Assembly (NCBI GenBank): GCA_013397455.1
Contig: VYZB01000222.1
Coordinates: 1,312,641 to 1,376,640 of the forward strand
Direction: 5' to 3'
Source of the DNA: Crotophaga sulcirostris
Taxonomy: Eukaryota > Chordata > Aves > Cuculiformes > Crotophagidae
Length of the DNA stretch: 64,000 nt
Part shown: positions 53,956-64,000 of the stretch, piece by piece
Layout of the letters: each line of letters opens with the position of its first letter
Numbering within the stretch: the first letter of the stretch is position 1
Position numbers and translations under genes: made by a program
Notes under the pieces: generated by a model
What the model saw: only the letters and a program-made list of their open reading frames with translations
What the model was told of the DNA's origin: nothing
The model's database searches: none

Positions 53956-56900
53956 GCCCTGTCCTAGCTGGGCACCATGTTCCTTTGGATTCTGGCAACA
54001 ATGTCTAAGATGCTAAGGACAACAGCAAGCCAGTGGCAGAACAAATGGTGCATGGCCTCCTGACAGGAGAGCAGCCCACAGAAAGCCTAATAGCTTGCAA
54101 TAAAGACACAAAGTACAGTTTTAGTGCACACTGCAAGAAGGAAGCTTAAGATCCAGCTCAGAGGATAGCACAGATCTTGCCACTGATTTCTTTTCTGAGA
54201 CATGTTATTAGCATCATAATTCACAGTACAGAAAGGATGTGTGATACATCAAACAAGGATGAGTACATAACACTGAAATCAAGAGTTAAATTCACTATAG
54301 CTGGGTCACGTGTGTTTTCTTTTGCCAGTTGAAGGACATTTGAACATGACCCAAATATAAGAAGCCAACAAAATATTTTAATATTTTGAGTTTGCACTAG
54401 TTCAATGCCTAGAAAACAGGCTACTCTGGCAATTTCACTTTTGACATTAAGGTGACAGAGGTGAGGGTAATATAAAAACCTCTGCAGACTATAACAGAGC
54501 TGGCACATAAAATAGGTTTAGCAAAAGAGACATTGACTCATCAAAGGAAGCAGTCTCTTCTGCAAGTCAACTTGCTAATAAAGTAGTTAAGAAAGCTCAA
54601 AGTTTATGCTCTGTCCTTGTAGGAAATTAGCACACTGACCTTCACTACAGGATCCTCAGTGTAAATGTAGAGTGTCACCTAGGTCAAAAATTACACATAT
54701 TCACAGCAGCTGCAATATCATTCTTAGTATTTATTTCCGAGCATAGAAAAAATTAAACGATACAGTAATATAAGAGAGCTACAGAACTGTAGCCGGTTAA
54801 AATTACAGAAATAACTATTGTTTCTAAAGTCTAAAACAATCAAGTGATTATTGCATTGAGTGTACAATAAAAAAATGTTTATTTAAGTTATTCCATAAAC
54901 AAATTTTAAAGAAGTTTGGTATTAGAATTAATGCACGATTAACATAAATGCAGCAACAATTGCTTTTCTGCTTCTTAAATTTACCATAATAATTTATGAT
55001 AAAATCAAACAAAGTAATAAATATAATCTCATTTCATTTTGCTGATCAAAGGCAATCAGGTAATGTGCTATTATATGAGATACAATCAATATAACAGGAA
55101 ATTTATATAAAGATGTTTACTGCTACTTACTGGGTACTTCAATTGATATTTTAAAACTATAATTAGAATAATGACTCATTTGCCTTTCATCCTAAAAGCA
55201 GAAAGCTTCAGCCATTGTGTTGAGACTTCCAGATGTAAAAGCTATAACTTCGTTCTGACATAACTTCCAGGAAGAACAATTTCCCTGCCCACTTTAAAGA
55301 GATTTGAACTCCTAAACACTACCCTTTAGAAAGTGTTTGAATTAAGAAGCATAAAGAGAGATTTGAATGGTGTTAAGCAAAGGAATTAAATGCCAAGCAC
55401 TAAATTAAAACATCTTCTTATACTGCCCATGCTGGAAGGATTTGAATAATATGTACTTTTACATTACTTTTCATACCACAGACCTCATTCAGGTAGATAT
55501 TTATGCATGTTTCTAATCTCATTAAAGGCTTATTCACTGATGAGTCCGTTGTGTTTCAAGATGTCCTTTGTTTCTCCTCCCATGAGTCTTTTAGAGTTGT
55601 ACTTTATAGATAAAATACAAAAAATTACAGCATAAGTAGATTAATCGGATGCTCCATCTGTGACACTGACAGTATAAGGTGTTTCAGAAGACATAAGAAA
55701 TCCTCAAGGGGAAATTCCCTCCTAACTCCAGGCAGTTAGCAGATGTCATTCTTTCTCTTCAAAACAAATCAAAGCCAAATAATCGAATTTTTGAAACCGC
55801 TCTCATATGTCCTTGGCTGTTTCACTTTCTCTTAAAAACCATCCTTTTTTGAATATGTTCATATACCCAATCAAGTTTAAGTTTCATTAGTTAGGACTGT
55901 TGGATTTTAAAACCAAACAAAACAAAAGCAAACCCAGAAGAATTCATAAGATAAAGGTTTAAGGACACTATAAGAGGAAAGATAGAATCTACATTTGTGT
56001 GTTCCTTCTGTGGGGGAGAGATCTTGGCCTCTCCGTGGAGCATAAATGGTTATCATAAATAAAAAGGGGAAAATGACATAGAAATTGTGCAGTTTACAGG
56101 ATGGGCAGTATGTAAGTAGCAATTAACAGATAACAACCACTTTGGCACTACTGAAAATAAAATTCACATAAAATGAAATATAGATTAAAGCTTAAAAATG
56201 TACTCTAATTCTTTCATCATACTTTTCAGACAACATCTTTAAAATCTCTGTTGTTCACAGAAACTGAGTATCTTCTGTACTTTCTCCCTCCTTATAGATA
56301 AAATATTGAAATTCAAACTTTTTTGTACCAGTGGACCACAGGTAAACATCAAAATGTTTTGAGAACTATTACAAATTCTTCATTAACTCCAAATTTTATT
56401 GTTGAATATCATTCACTGGATGTACTGAGAAGCTTTCACCAAAAATGTCCTTGGCCCACAAACTGAGGTAGGATATTCTTAGTCAAATTAACTCCCACTT
56501 ACGTTTATATAATCCTTTATTCTGGCTCTGAATTTGGCTTCCCATACCAGTTTCAGTCTTTCTGCCTTTCTGGGGAGGTATTTAGGAGTGCTCTGACCTA
56601 TAGAATTACCAATACTACAGAAAAAGGAGGAATGAGCTAAAGAACCTCAGGAAGAATTATCAATCACACAAAAATTAGAAGAACCTGAGCGACAGGAAAC
56701 ACATGGTGCAAAAGAGCAATAGTGAAATTAGCCAGGGCACATAAAACATCTGCCCATGGAAGCTGTGATCTCTCTCAAGCCTTGCCTGGGAACCCGCTCA
56801 AAGAATTTGAGCAAGAGAAGTTACTCTCATTTGACCTACTTCATCTTCTGATTAGCATTTGGTAATTGGTTGGAAAAAGTCCAATTTATTGCCCAGTAGA

Positions 56901-58113
56901 TGCTCTTCAGGTATGCTGACTGCTTTGGTTTAACACCCTGAGAATATGGCAATCTGTACTAAGTGATTTAGGAATACAAAATCTCACTGTAATTAAGTGG
57001 AATCCAAGTACCTAACAGCTAGGGATTTTTGATAATCCCAAATGTTACACCATATTGCAAAGGATGACATGAAAAAGCTGCCAGTGTAACTCTGAAGAAT
57101 AATTAGTAAACAAAGGAGAGAAATCCTGCTATTCCTTTCTGCTTTTCAGCAGTAATAGATCATCAAATCTGAAAGAATCAGCAAAGGCTTTACAGAAGGG
57201 AGAAAGAAGCTAAATTAAAAGAAAATAAATACATTTAAAACCAATAATACGCTAAGAAATTTAAGCATATTTTTTAATTTAGGGTAAAGCAGGCAACAGT
57301 AGGAAAATTCTGAAAAAAAAGTACAAAACAAGGGTAAGGGATAAGGACATTCTACATAAGAAATACTACAAAACACTGGCGACTTAGTCAAGCTACATTT
57401 CTGTTTTTCTGTAAGGAACAATCTTGAAGTAACAACAATTTGCCAAAGTGTTAAATGAACTCCAACTGTCTGCTCTGCAAATCTCAATCTGAATGAGTAT
57501 CCTGAGGCATGCTATCATGTCTGAAAAAGCTCTAGTTGAATAAAGTCTCATCTGACCCCTGAGAATCAGTTCAGCTGAGAAATAACAATACACAATATGT
57601 GAAGAAAGCTATTTTGACACATTTTTCTGAAAGTGGCTGATTTATTGTGTTGAACTTTTTCTCTGCAAAAATGTCTCAATGCTTAGTCAGAATGAACATC
57701 CTAAGACACTACAAGAAACTTTAGAGCCACGTATCAGCCTCAACAATAAACTAATGACTAACAGCAGTGTGGATGCTGCCTCCCATTAACTGAATCAAGA
57801 TAGGCAGCATTAACTGGTAAACAAGTAATTATATTTTTACGCTGAGAAAAGGTACAAATGCTGCAAAGCCAAATAACAAGTGCACCATAATTCTGATGGC
57901 ACCAGTCATGAAGTTTAAATTTCAGTGAAGCTTGACTTGATAATAGGAGGCTAACTGCATCCTTCCAGTTTCTTTAAGGTATGTAAAGAAAGGCCTTTCT
58001 GAAGCTAGAGAAGTATTTTCTCCTGAATACTATCCACTGCAAAGTTCTTATTAAGGCTGAGTATTTGAGGTCAATCCTCTAGTTTGAGAAAATTAATTGA
58101 GTGATCAAACTTT
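53956..58113. other. Noncoding stretch, no gene recognised
   Basis: The first few hundred bases may still be the decayed upstream part of the Harbinger element. The rest is AT-rich and holds no recognised gene, RNA or repeat. A 7-bp hairpin (GCTCAAA, GAA, TTTGAGC) lies at 56796-56812. Confidence 0.4.
58109..58113. repeat. Target-site duplication ACTTT (left)
   Basis: ACTTT directly precedes the LTR and is repeated exactly at 58712-58716 on the other side. Five bases is the usual duplication for ERVL/class III elements and also occurs in some other ERVs. Confidence 0.85.
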
Positions 58114-58242
58114 TGTGGTGGGTTGACCTTGGGGGATGTCAGGTGCTCAGCAAACTTCGCTATCTTTCCTCTCCTCAGCTGGATGGGGGAGGGGGTGGAG
58201 AAAATAAGATGGAAAAAATATTGTGGGTCAAGATAAAGGCAG

Positions 58243-58248
58243 TTTAAT
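58243..58248 (-). terminator. LTR poly(A) signal (ATTAAA)
   Basis: On the sense (minus) strand ATTAAA sits inside the TTTATTAAACTG block and is the likely poly(A) signal of the LTR. A stronger form of the signal is absent. Confidence 0.4.
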
Positions 58249-58434
58249 AAAGCAAAAACAAAGGCAAAGGTCACATGGGGAAGCAAACTAGAACAAAAGA
58301 TTTATTCTCTACTTCCCATCAGCAGGAGATGTCCAGCCACTTCCCAGCAAGTAGGGCTTCATCATATGCAGTGGTTGCTTCAGAAGAAAAACTTCATAAT
58401 AACAAATGCCTCCCCCCGTCCTCCTTTCTCTTAG

Positions 58435-58444
58435 TTTTTATTGC
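58435..58444 (-). promoter_or_regulatory. Decayed LTR TATA region
   Basis: The sense strand reads GCAATAAAAA where an LTR TATA box would be expected, downstream of the ATATGATGTC block. It is a poor TATA box, so this LTR promoter is probably inactive. Confidence 0.35.
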
Positions 58445-58711
58445 TAAGCAGACATCATATGGTATGAAATATCCCTTTGGTCAGTTTCTATTAATGGTGC
58501 TGGTTATGTCCCCTCCTAAGATCTTGCCCAATCCCCTGCCCAGAGGTGGGAGACGAATGTTGGAGACACAGCCTTGATGCTGTGTGCACACTGCTCAGTG
58601 GTAGCCGAAACACTGGTGTGTTATCAACACCTTTCTACCTACCAACACAAAGCACAGAACTATGAGGGCTGCTGTGGGGAAATTAACTCCAGCTCAGCCA
58701 GACCCAATACA

Positions 58712-58716
58712 ACTTT
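58712..58716. repeat. Target-site duplication ACTTT (right)
   Basis: Exact copy of the left duplication, immediately after the LTR end ACA at 58711. Confidence 0.85.
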
Positions 58717-61700
58717 GACTAGAAATTTCAGGATAAAATTCTCCCAACTGAGCTTAACCTCAGCATGTGTGATGGAATTAAAATTTATTAAATCCTCATT
58801 TCCCTGAAAGTCTTGTGTTTGAAACAAAACAGATGAAGTGCTGTTACTATCCCAACCTTACACCACATGTAATTAACGCAATGACAGGTTAATCATTTTT
58901 AATTGCTTCTCCTGTTCTCAGTGGCTGTTGTATGATATTTGAGAAAATAAATGTTAATTTAGAACTGGTTCCTGCAAGTGCAAATGTAAATACTCAGCTC
59001 AGTTCTGTTATGCTCTATAGAGATGCATGTGTATTGATCTACCCACATGCATCCAGTTGAAACTGAAGCCACAAATTAGATCCTAAATGTGCCAGGAAAT
59101 CTGAGCTTCAGTTACGGGTTCTGCCACAAATGTGTGATGCACTTTAAAACCCTTGCCTGAAAGATACTGAGGGAGCACAAAAATTATAACACTACTGAGT
59201 TCTATTTCACATTTCTGAAAGAAGAAGTTTAAAGAGAGATTTTTCTTTTCAAGCTGAGGTTTGAATAATTCAACAAAATTTTTCTTACATATCCCTTAGA
59301 TATTTTTTGTGTTATTTTCACAAAAATATTCTAATATGCTCACAGCATTTTATTTCTGACTTAGTTATAATCATGGTACATGCAAAGAAAATTATGATGT
59401 TACATCTTCAGACTGTGACCCATCATGACTAGCATAAATATGGTTCAAAGCAGAGACCAGGGAAAAATGGTTCTGTCCACAGCTCAGGTCACAAGTCAGG
59501 TTGTTTAAAATAAGTCATCTCACATATGCAGATGTTGGAGCAGATTTAAAAAAAAAAAATATCAGATTCCACAGATATTGAAAAACACAGAAAATACTTC
59601 TGCTTTTGAAAAACAAAACAAATACCCCAAAGAGTGTTTAAATGTCCCTTGGTCACAAAAAAAGAGCGTGTATAGCTTGTTGAAAATGCAATTCAATTAT
59701 GACTATTGCAGCCACGTTTGCATTAGCCTGCACTAGCTGGAAGTACTGAGCAGAACCAAACAAGGTTTATTTGGGGGTTTTCTCTTCCCTGTCTCCTAAC
59801 AAAAAGAACTAGATCTTGTGTTTTGAGGTCTGCAGTTAGCTCTAGAAGTTGGAGGAGCGGTTACTGTGCAATGCTAATACTTGCTGTGTGTAGTCTTAAT
59901 CTACATAGCTGCTGCAGGTCCTGTGAATCGCAGATGTTATCTTTGTGCCTCACTGCCAATTCAAGTTCAACTCCCATGTGAGCTCTGTGAGAATTGTCAG
60001 GCCACAATGTGATGCCATCTTCAAGTGCCACTGAAAGAGGTTAGTAAGTCTTGCTGCCAGCGAGGTTATTTAGCTCAGGCGTACAACGATAATTTAGTCT
60101 GAAGCTGTAACGTCTGAAGCTATAACATTTCCATCTCCAAAGCTGTTTTGTAGTGTGCAAGATTCCTATATTAAGCTGTCCCACTGTTCAGTCCCTGAGC
60201 CTCCTGGCATATTTCCTGGCTGTGGCATCTGCCTATTAATATTTGACAGGAAAAGCTGTCCAAAAGCCAAACTGGTTTAGGCCTCGAAGACCAGTGCTGA
60301 CCTTATTTCTGATAATACAAAAAAAATTCTCTTCCACGTGTTCTTTAGATTCAGTGTGAAAGAGAATATGATATATGTAGAACATGAAAAAAAAAAATTA
60401 TTAGCATAAAGAAATAAAAAAAAACGGGGAAAAAAAAAAAGATTACCTCCTCACCTCTAAAAAAAATAAATAAATTACTTTTCCATGGCTTTCCTTACTG
60501 TTCTGGATAGTTTTCGTGGGAATCAATATACCTCCAACTTATCCCAGGTCTTGTAACTTTTCTTAGAATTCTTCGGTCTTAGCATGACATCTTCCATTGT
60601 CTGCTTTTTCTCTTGTTAATAGTTTCCTTCAGTTTCCTGTGACCACCCAGAGGTTTTCCTGCATTCCTGCACCCTCCCTCCTTCTCTGTCCTTGCATGTT
60701 CATTCTCTGTCCTGACAGAAGATGTGTAGGAAATCAGATTGGATGCTCAAAGGTTTAAGTTGCATGTACATTCCCTTTAACAGCAGTATGGTTTGAGCAA
60801 TGTCTGTTCTCCCTCTTTCCTACCCCCACAATTAATCATTATTTCTCCCCTGACTTATGTTGTCAAAAATATTTTTGAGGCTGTAAAATGAACGAAATGG
60901 GGAAACGGATGTGAGCTGGAATTTATATTGAAAAACACAGGCAGAAGTAAAAAACTAGCTGCTAAATGCAAGAGCTGCCTCATTTGATGTTGCTGCAGAG
61001 GGAAAGACCTACATAACTGTTGTTTCAAAGTAATTTTGATAACATACCGGCGAAGTTGCTTTAAATAGGCAAACAGTTACCAGAGCATTACATCTACCTA
61101 TTACCTGATGCATGTCTTCTAATTGATCATTATTTTTGTCAAGTGCATCATTAATGGTCTTAAAACAAAGATGTACATGTGATTAGTTTGTGGTAATGAG
61201 AGATTACTTAGGATATCAGACAACCACATCTTGAAGAAAACCAGAAAATTTAAACTCATGTTCCCTTTAAGTATGAGCACCAGATGATAACAAAGACTTT
61301 GACAGCAGGAGCACAGGACGATGGCAAAGTTGCCAGAGCATTAAAGAGAAATCGGAAATAGTCAATCGGTAGTCACTAAGGGAGTGCAACCATGTGAGCT
61401 GGGGCAGAAAAAAAATGGTTTTACCAGTGAATAAAGATCAAATTAAAAGACTGTGTTAGCAAAAAGATAAAAATAAAGAAAATCAGACACTGACCACTGA
61501 GACCCTAGGTCAACATCATACCCTTCCCACCAAAGAGAAGAAATAAACAATTTACATCAACAATTTCTGGTGAAGAACTTGAGATGCTGGCAACTCACCA
61601 TAACTCCACCCTGTTTTTTTTTGCTAAATAAGACTACTAACATCAGTTTTAGATGGGACCTAAGAGGTAAGGGTAACACCAGAGAAAGGGGTACAATTTG

Positions 61701-62983
61701 GCCTAAATATTAATAATCTTGTTACAAGACAAATAGTTCTTTGAGTAGACTTAAGACTTTAATGAGATTAAGAACAGATTCTCATTTTTGCATACACAGC
61801 GTGTTTCTTTAGGCCACATAAAAACCATAGGGTGCTTGATATGTACTTTGCCCTTAAGAACTAATTGTTAAAACTAAGATGCCAAGTTGTGGCTTGAGAT
61901 TAGATAAACTTGCCCTGATGCTTAATTCTTGTCTTTATCCTTTTGACTATACAAGATAATGAATGGGAAGGAAAAAAAAAAACAAACTGTTGGCTGCTGT
62001 GCAGAATACCTTTCTTATGAGATGGACATTAGCAACAGTGATCCAGAATTGCATCTCTCCTTTCCTGATGTGATCGATAACAAAAAATAAACAGTACTGA
62101 GTCTAAAATCATCTTTAAACAACCAGTTACAAAGAGGAAGCCTAGGCCATACACCTCCAAACTGCTGTTTTACACTGTTAAAAGGCATTCAAAGCTTCTG
62201 CTTTGGCTTTCACATTATTATCAATTTAAAGAAGTGTAAAAAGGTACAAATTAACTGAAAGTTTAATAGCAATTGGAAACAGCTTTGATGTAGCTCGAAA
62301 ATTAAATATTCTGCATTTTTACTTGGTCTTTACTTTTTTTTTCTGATATTTCATACCGTGTTTCAAATATCACTTCTGCATTATTTTCCCTGTCTCCTCA
62401 CCTGCTTAAGACATCATTAATGCTTTGAGGTTAGTACACCAGTTTACCAAAGAAAGAAAATGGAATAAAACACTATATATATAAGCATCTAGCAGGCTAT
62501 TTTTATTTTTACAAGTCCCATGGTCCTAAAGCAAATCTGGGCATAAAAACTTTGCAAGTGATCTCTTCTTCCTTGTGTTGTTCTCCCAGGAAATAATTCA
62601 CAGATAAAAGTTGATGCAAAGAGACAACAAACATTTTTGGTGTTCATTATCATATACTCAAACTCACTTCTGAAACCAAGCTAACTAAATGACAAGGCTA
62701 AAAGCTTGGTTATGCATAACGTAAAAGAACATGAAAAATTACATCATAGCAGCATTGAACTACTGAGGTCACTGCAAGATCAGATTTCAAGATTTAAGCA
62801 TTTAAAATTTTGAAAATGTTTACTTGACAACTTTCTTAATGCTTTCCCCCAGTACTAGGAAAAAAAATATGTGGAATGAATAAAGCACTGAATATGATTA
62901 TTCATAGCTTCCAACAAAATTTGCTCTGTAGTGTAAAAGTGAAACTTTACTCACAGTGCATACAAGCTATGAACCATGAGTGT
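58717..62983. other. Noncoding stretch between the two solo LTRs
   Basis: No gene, RNA or recognised repeat. A GC-richer block at about 59820-60290 includes a 15-bp tandem duplication at 60097-60126. Two A-rich runs lie at about 60388-60440. Confidence 0.45.
60097..60126 (+). repeat. 15-bp tandem duplication
   Basis: Two adjacent units, GTCTGAAGCTGTAAC and GTCTGAAGCTATAAC, differ at one base. It is a short local duplication. Confidence 0.8.
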
Positions 62984-62988
62984 ACATT
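62984..62988. repeat. Target-site duplication ACATT (left)
   Basis: ACATT directly precedes TGTAG, the first bases of the LTR, and occurs again exactly at 63932-63936. Confidence 0.8.
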
Positions 62989-62989
62989 T

Positions 62990-63006
62990 GTAGAGACTGA
63001 CTCTAC
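62990..63006. repeat. Terminal hairpin at LTR start
   Basis: GTAGAG and CTCTAC are exact 6-bp inverted arms around ACTGA, at the very start of the LTR. Confidence 0.7.
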
Positions 63007-63015
63007 TTCTATTGT

Positions 63016-63085
63016 TGTCTAAAACATCGACTGATTCAACTTGTATTGCCTTAAACATCATCTGACTCGTACTGTCTTTAACATC
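63016..63085 (+). repeat. Threefold degenerate repeat in U3
   Basis: A 13-base core occurs three times: TGTCTAAAACATC at 63016, TGCCTTAAACATC at 63047 and TGTCTTTAACATC at 63073, spaced 31 and 26 bases. Each is followed by a CTGA-like or TTGA-like stretch. Repeats of this kind in U3 often act as enhancer units. Confidence 0.65.
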
Positions 63086-63217
63086 TTATTGAGTGCTGTG
63101 GCTGCTGATGGGCTGACTGTTCTGCTGCAGAGGAGGAGGAGGAGGTGCAGTAGCAGTGAACTGTCAGTGACCCTGGAGCCTTCAGACCCAATTCCAGAAC
63201 CTTCCCAAAGAAGCTTC

Positions 63218-63229
63218 TGCGCATGCGCC
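63218..63229 (+). promoter_or_regulatory. NRF1-type site in LTR U3
   Basis: TGCGCATGCGCC contains GCGCATGCGC, a perfect palindrome that matches the NRF1 consensus. It overlaps a CCAAT box and lies about 75 bases upstream of the TATA box. CpG-bearing sites are rare in this AT-rich window, so its survival is notable. Confidence 0.6.
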
Positions 63230-63232
63230 AAT
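63228..63232 (+). promoter_or_regulatory. CCAAT box
   Basis: CCAAT lies about 60 bases upstream of TATAAATA. An inverted copy (ATTGG) sits at 63269-63273. Confidence 0.5.
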
Positions 63233-63291
63233 TAGAGAACTTTCACAGCAAGACCACACCTCATACTAATTGGGGGGACATGGACTTGTCC

Positions 63292-63299
63292 TATAAATA
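63292..63299 (+). promoter_or_regulatory. LTR TATA box
   Basis: TATAAATA, followed by a GC-rich start region, is a strong TATA box. The predicted transcription start is about 25-30 bases downstream, near 63320. Confidence 0.7.
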
Positions 63300-63431
63300 G
63301 AAGCCCGCCAAGAAGGCAGGCGCACACGCTCACCACCCCATGGAACCCATCTGAAGACGCTGCAGAAGAACCGCAGGACCACGTGCTCCTGAAGACCACG
63401 TTTTCCAGAGGTCCATGGAGTGGTGACTATT

Positions 63432-63494
63432 TTCCTCATCCCTCACTACTCTTATTCTTCTCTCCCTCTCTTCTTTCCTTTCTTCTTTTTTCCA
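63432..63494 (+). repeat. Polypyrimidine tract in LTR
   Basis: Nearly all C and T for about 60 bases. An 85-codon open frame that crosses it is a composition artefact. Confidence 0.75.
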
Positions 63495-63637
63495 TGGCAC
63501 TACTGTGCATTGTATCTGATCTGAGTTGTGTTTTTCTTTGTCCAGCTGCCTTGAGGGTATCTGATTGGGATCTGAACAGATTAGGATCTGTTTTTGTAAC
63601 TTTTGAAAGTTGCAACTCAGAGCGCATCCAAGTATAC

Positions 63638-63805
63638 TGATTTGATATTTCGGCTGTGCCCAAAATATTGATTTACTTTTTTGACCTTGTCCAAAACGAA
63701 TACTGATCTGATATTTTGGCCGTGCTCAAAATATTGATTTGTTATTTTGGTTGTCTCCAAAATAAATACCGATTTGTTGTTTTGGCCATGCCCCCCCAAA
63801 AAAAC
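63638..63805 (+). repeat. Alternating 31/35-bp tandem array, five units
   Basis: Units start at 63638, 63669, 63704, 63735 and 63770. The first four are 31, 35, 31 and 35 bases long, so the true period is a 66-bp pair. Each unit begins TGAT (CGAT in the last), has a T-rich ATTTTGG-type centre and a GTGCCCAAAATA-type end. The longer units add an AATAC-type end. The last unit is disrupted by a C7 run. The AATAAA signal lies inside unit 4. Confidence 0.85.
63761..63766 (+). terminator. LTR poly(A) signal AATAAA
   Basis: AATAAA lies in unit 4 of the tandem array, about 470 bases after the TATA box. It is the only good poly(A) signal in the 3' half of the LTR. Confidence 0.6.
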
Positions 63806-63931
63806 ACTGTTTGAAGTTACCCTGGGAGTCTTGTCACTCTCCAGTTCACCACACAGACATCAAAAGACCCTTCCCTCTCTGACTGAGCAGGGCTGGGGGG
63901 GGATACCCAGGGGCAGGAGCAAGCTCCGACA

Positions 63932-63936
63932 ACATT
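63932..63936. repeat. Target-site duplication ACATT (right)
   Basis: Exact copy of the left duplication, immediately after the LTR end GACA. Confidence 0.8.
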
Positions 63937-64000
63937 AAATACACATGTAGAGATATTTGTTCAGCATTTCTATAAAGTACATTCAAATGATTGAAAATAC
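63937..64000. other. Noncoding flank
   Basis: AT-rich sequence after the LTR duplication. Nothing recognised. Confidence 0.5.

Larger units (their letters stand above)
58114..58711 (-). mobile_element. Solo LTR of an endogenous retrovirus, minus strand
   Basis: This 598-bp LTR begins on the minus strand with TGTATTGGG and ends with CCACCACA, so it has the canonical TG...CA ends, and it lies between exact ACTTT duplications. Landmarks on the sense strand include GGAGTTAATTTCCCC, GTGTTGATAACACA, CAGCATCAAGGC, the GACCAAAGGGATATTTCAT block, and TTTATTAAACTGCCTTTATC near the 3' part. As I recall, these segments belong to a widespread avian LTR family, but I cannot give its name. There is no internal retroviral sequence on either side, so the provirus was lost by recombination between its two LTRs. 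The weak TATA and poly(A) signals suggest age. Confidence 0.88.
62989..63931 (+). mobile_element. Solo LTR of an endogenous retrovirus, 943 bp
   Basis: The ends TGTAG and CGACA are imperfect inverted repeats with canonical TG...CA termini, and they lie between exact ACATT 5-bp duplications. Inside, in sense order, are an NRF1-type site, CCAAT boxes, a TATAAATA box, a long C/T tract (63432-63494), a tandem array and an AATAAA signal. That order identifies it as an LTR on the plus strand, with U3 about 62989-63320, R from about 63322 to near 63785 and U5 to the end. No gag, pol or env sequence follows, so it is a solo LTR. It shows no resemblance to the LTR at 58114. A 5-bp duplication favours an ERVL/class III origin. 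The family is not one I can name. Confidence 0.85.

Noticed and set aside
63383..63640. 85-codon open frame with a hydrophobic stretch inside the LTR
   Set aside because: The hydrophobic part is translation of the C/T tract, and LTRs of this type do not normally encode protein here.
1..64000. Host genes, tRNA, rRNA, CRISPR or bacterial-style operons
   Set aside because: No supported example on either strand. The sequence is vertebrate noncoding DNA.

Overview
The window looks like noncoding DNA from a bird macrochromosome (intergenic or deep intronic). It is AT-rich, has no bacterial-style gene packing, and contains several CR1 LINE copies, the retroposon family that dominates bird genomes. 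Each CR1 is truncated at its 5' end and finishes in the short octamer-like tail typical of the family (GATTCTATGATT and variants). Two solo long terminal repeats (LTRs) of endogenous retroviruses fit the same picture. One of them resembles, as far as I remember, a widespread avian LTR family. A crocodile or turtle source is less likely but not excluded from sequence alone. I found no convincing host protein-coding exon, tRNA, rRNA or CRISPR array. Open frames longer than about 60 codons are parts of mobile elements or have no recognisable content.

Layout. 1-9.5 kb: unassigned AT-rich DNA with a G/T-rich tract near 5.65 kb and an unexplained 131-codon open frame at 8979-9374. 9.58-10.35 kb: CR1 copy 1 (+). 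12.55-13.37 kb: CR1 copy 2 (+). 16.08-16.23 kb: a much older CR1 3' end (+). 22.21-24.16 kb: a nest made of CR1 copy 3 (-), a 204-bp hAT-like MITE directly beyond its 5' side, and CR1 copy 4 (+). 24.2-53.7 kb: mostly unassigned DNA, with a second copy of the same MITE at 33.56-33.76 kb, a GC-richer possible conserved element at 32.3-32.6 kb, a cluster of perfect hairpins at 39.5-39.7 kb and an almost pure A/C tract at 43.27 kb. 53.71-53.96 kb: a decayed PIF/Harbinger transposase fragment (-). 58.11-58.71 kb: a solo LTR (-) flanked by ACTTT duplications. 62.99-63.93 kb: a different, larger solo LTR (+) flanked by ACATT duplications. It keeps a TATA box, CCAAT boxes, an NRF1-type site, a poly(A) signal and an unusual alternating 31/35-bp tandem array.

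The elements do not form a pathway. The window is a record of insertions by LINEs, LTR elements and two kinds of DNA transposon. The 943-bp solo LTR at the right end is the most interesting item, because its boundaries and promoter signals can be read directly and its internal periodicity is not explained by a normal LTR layout.
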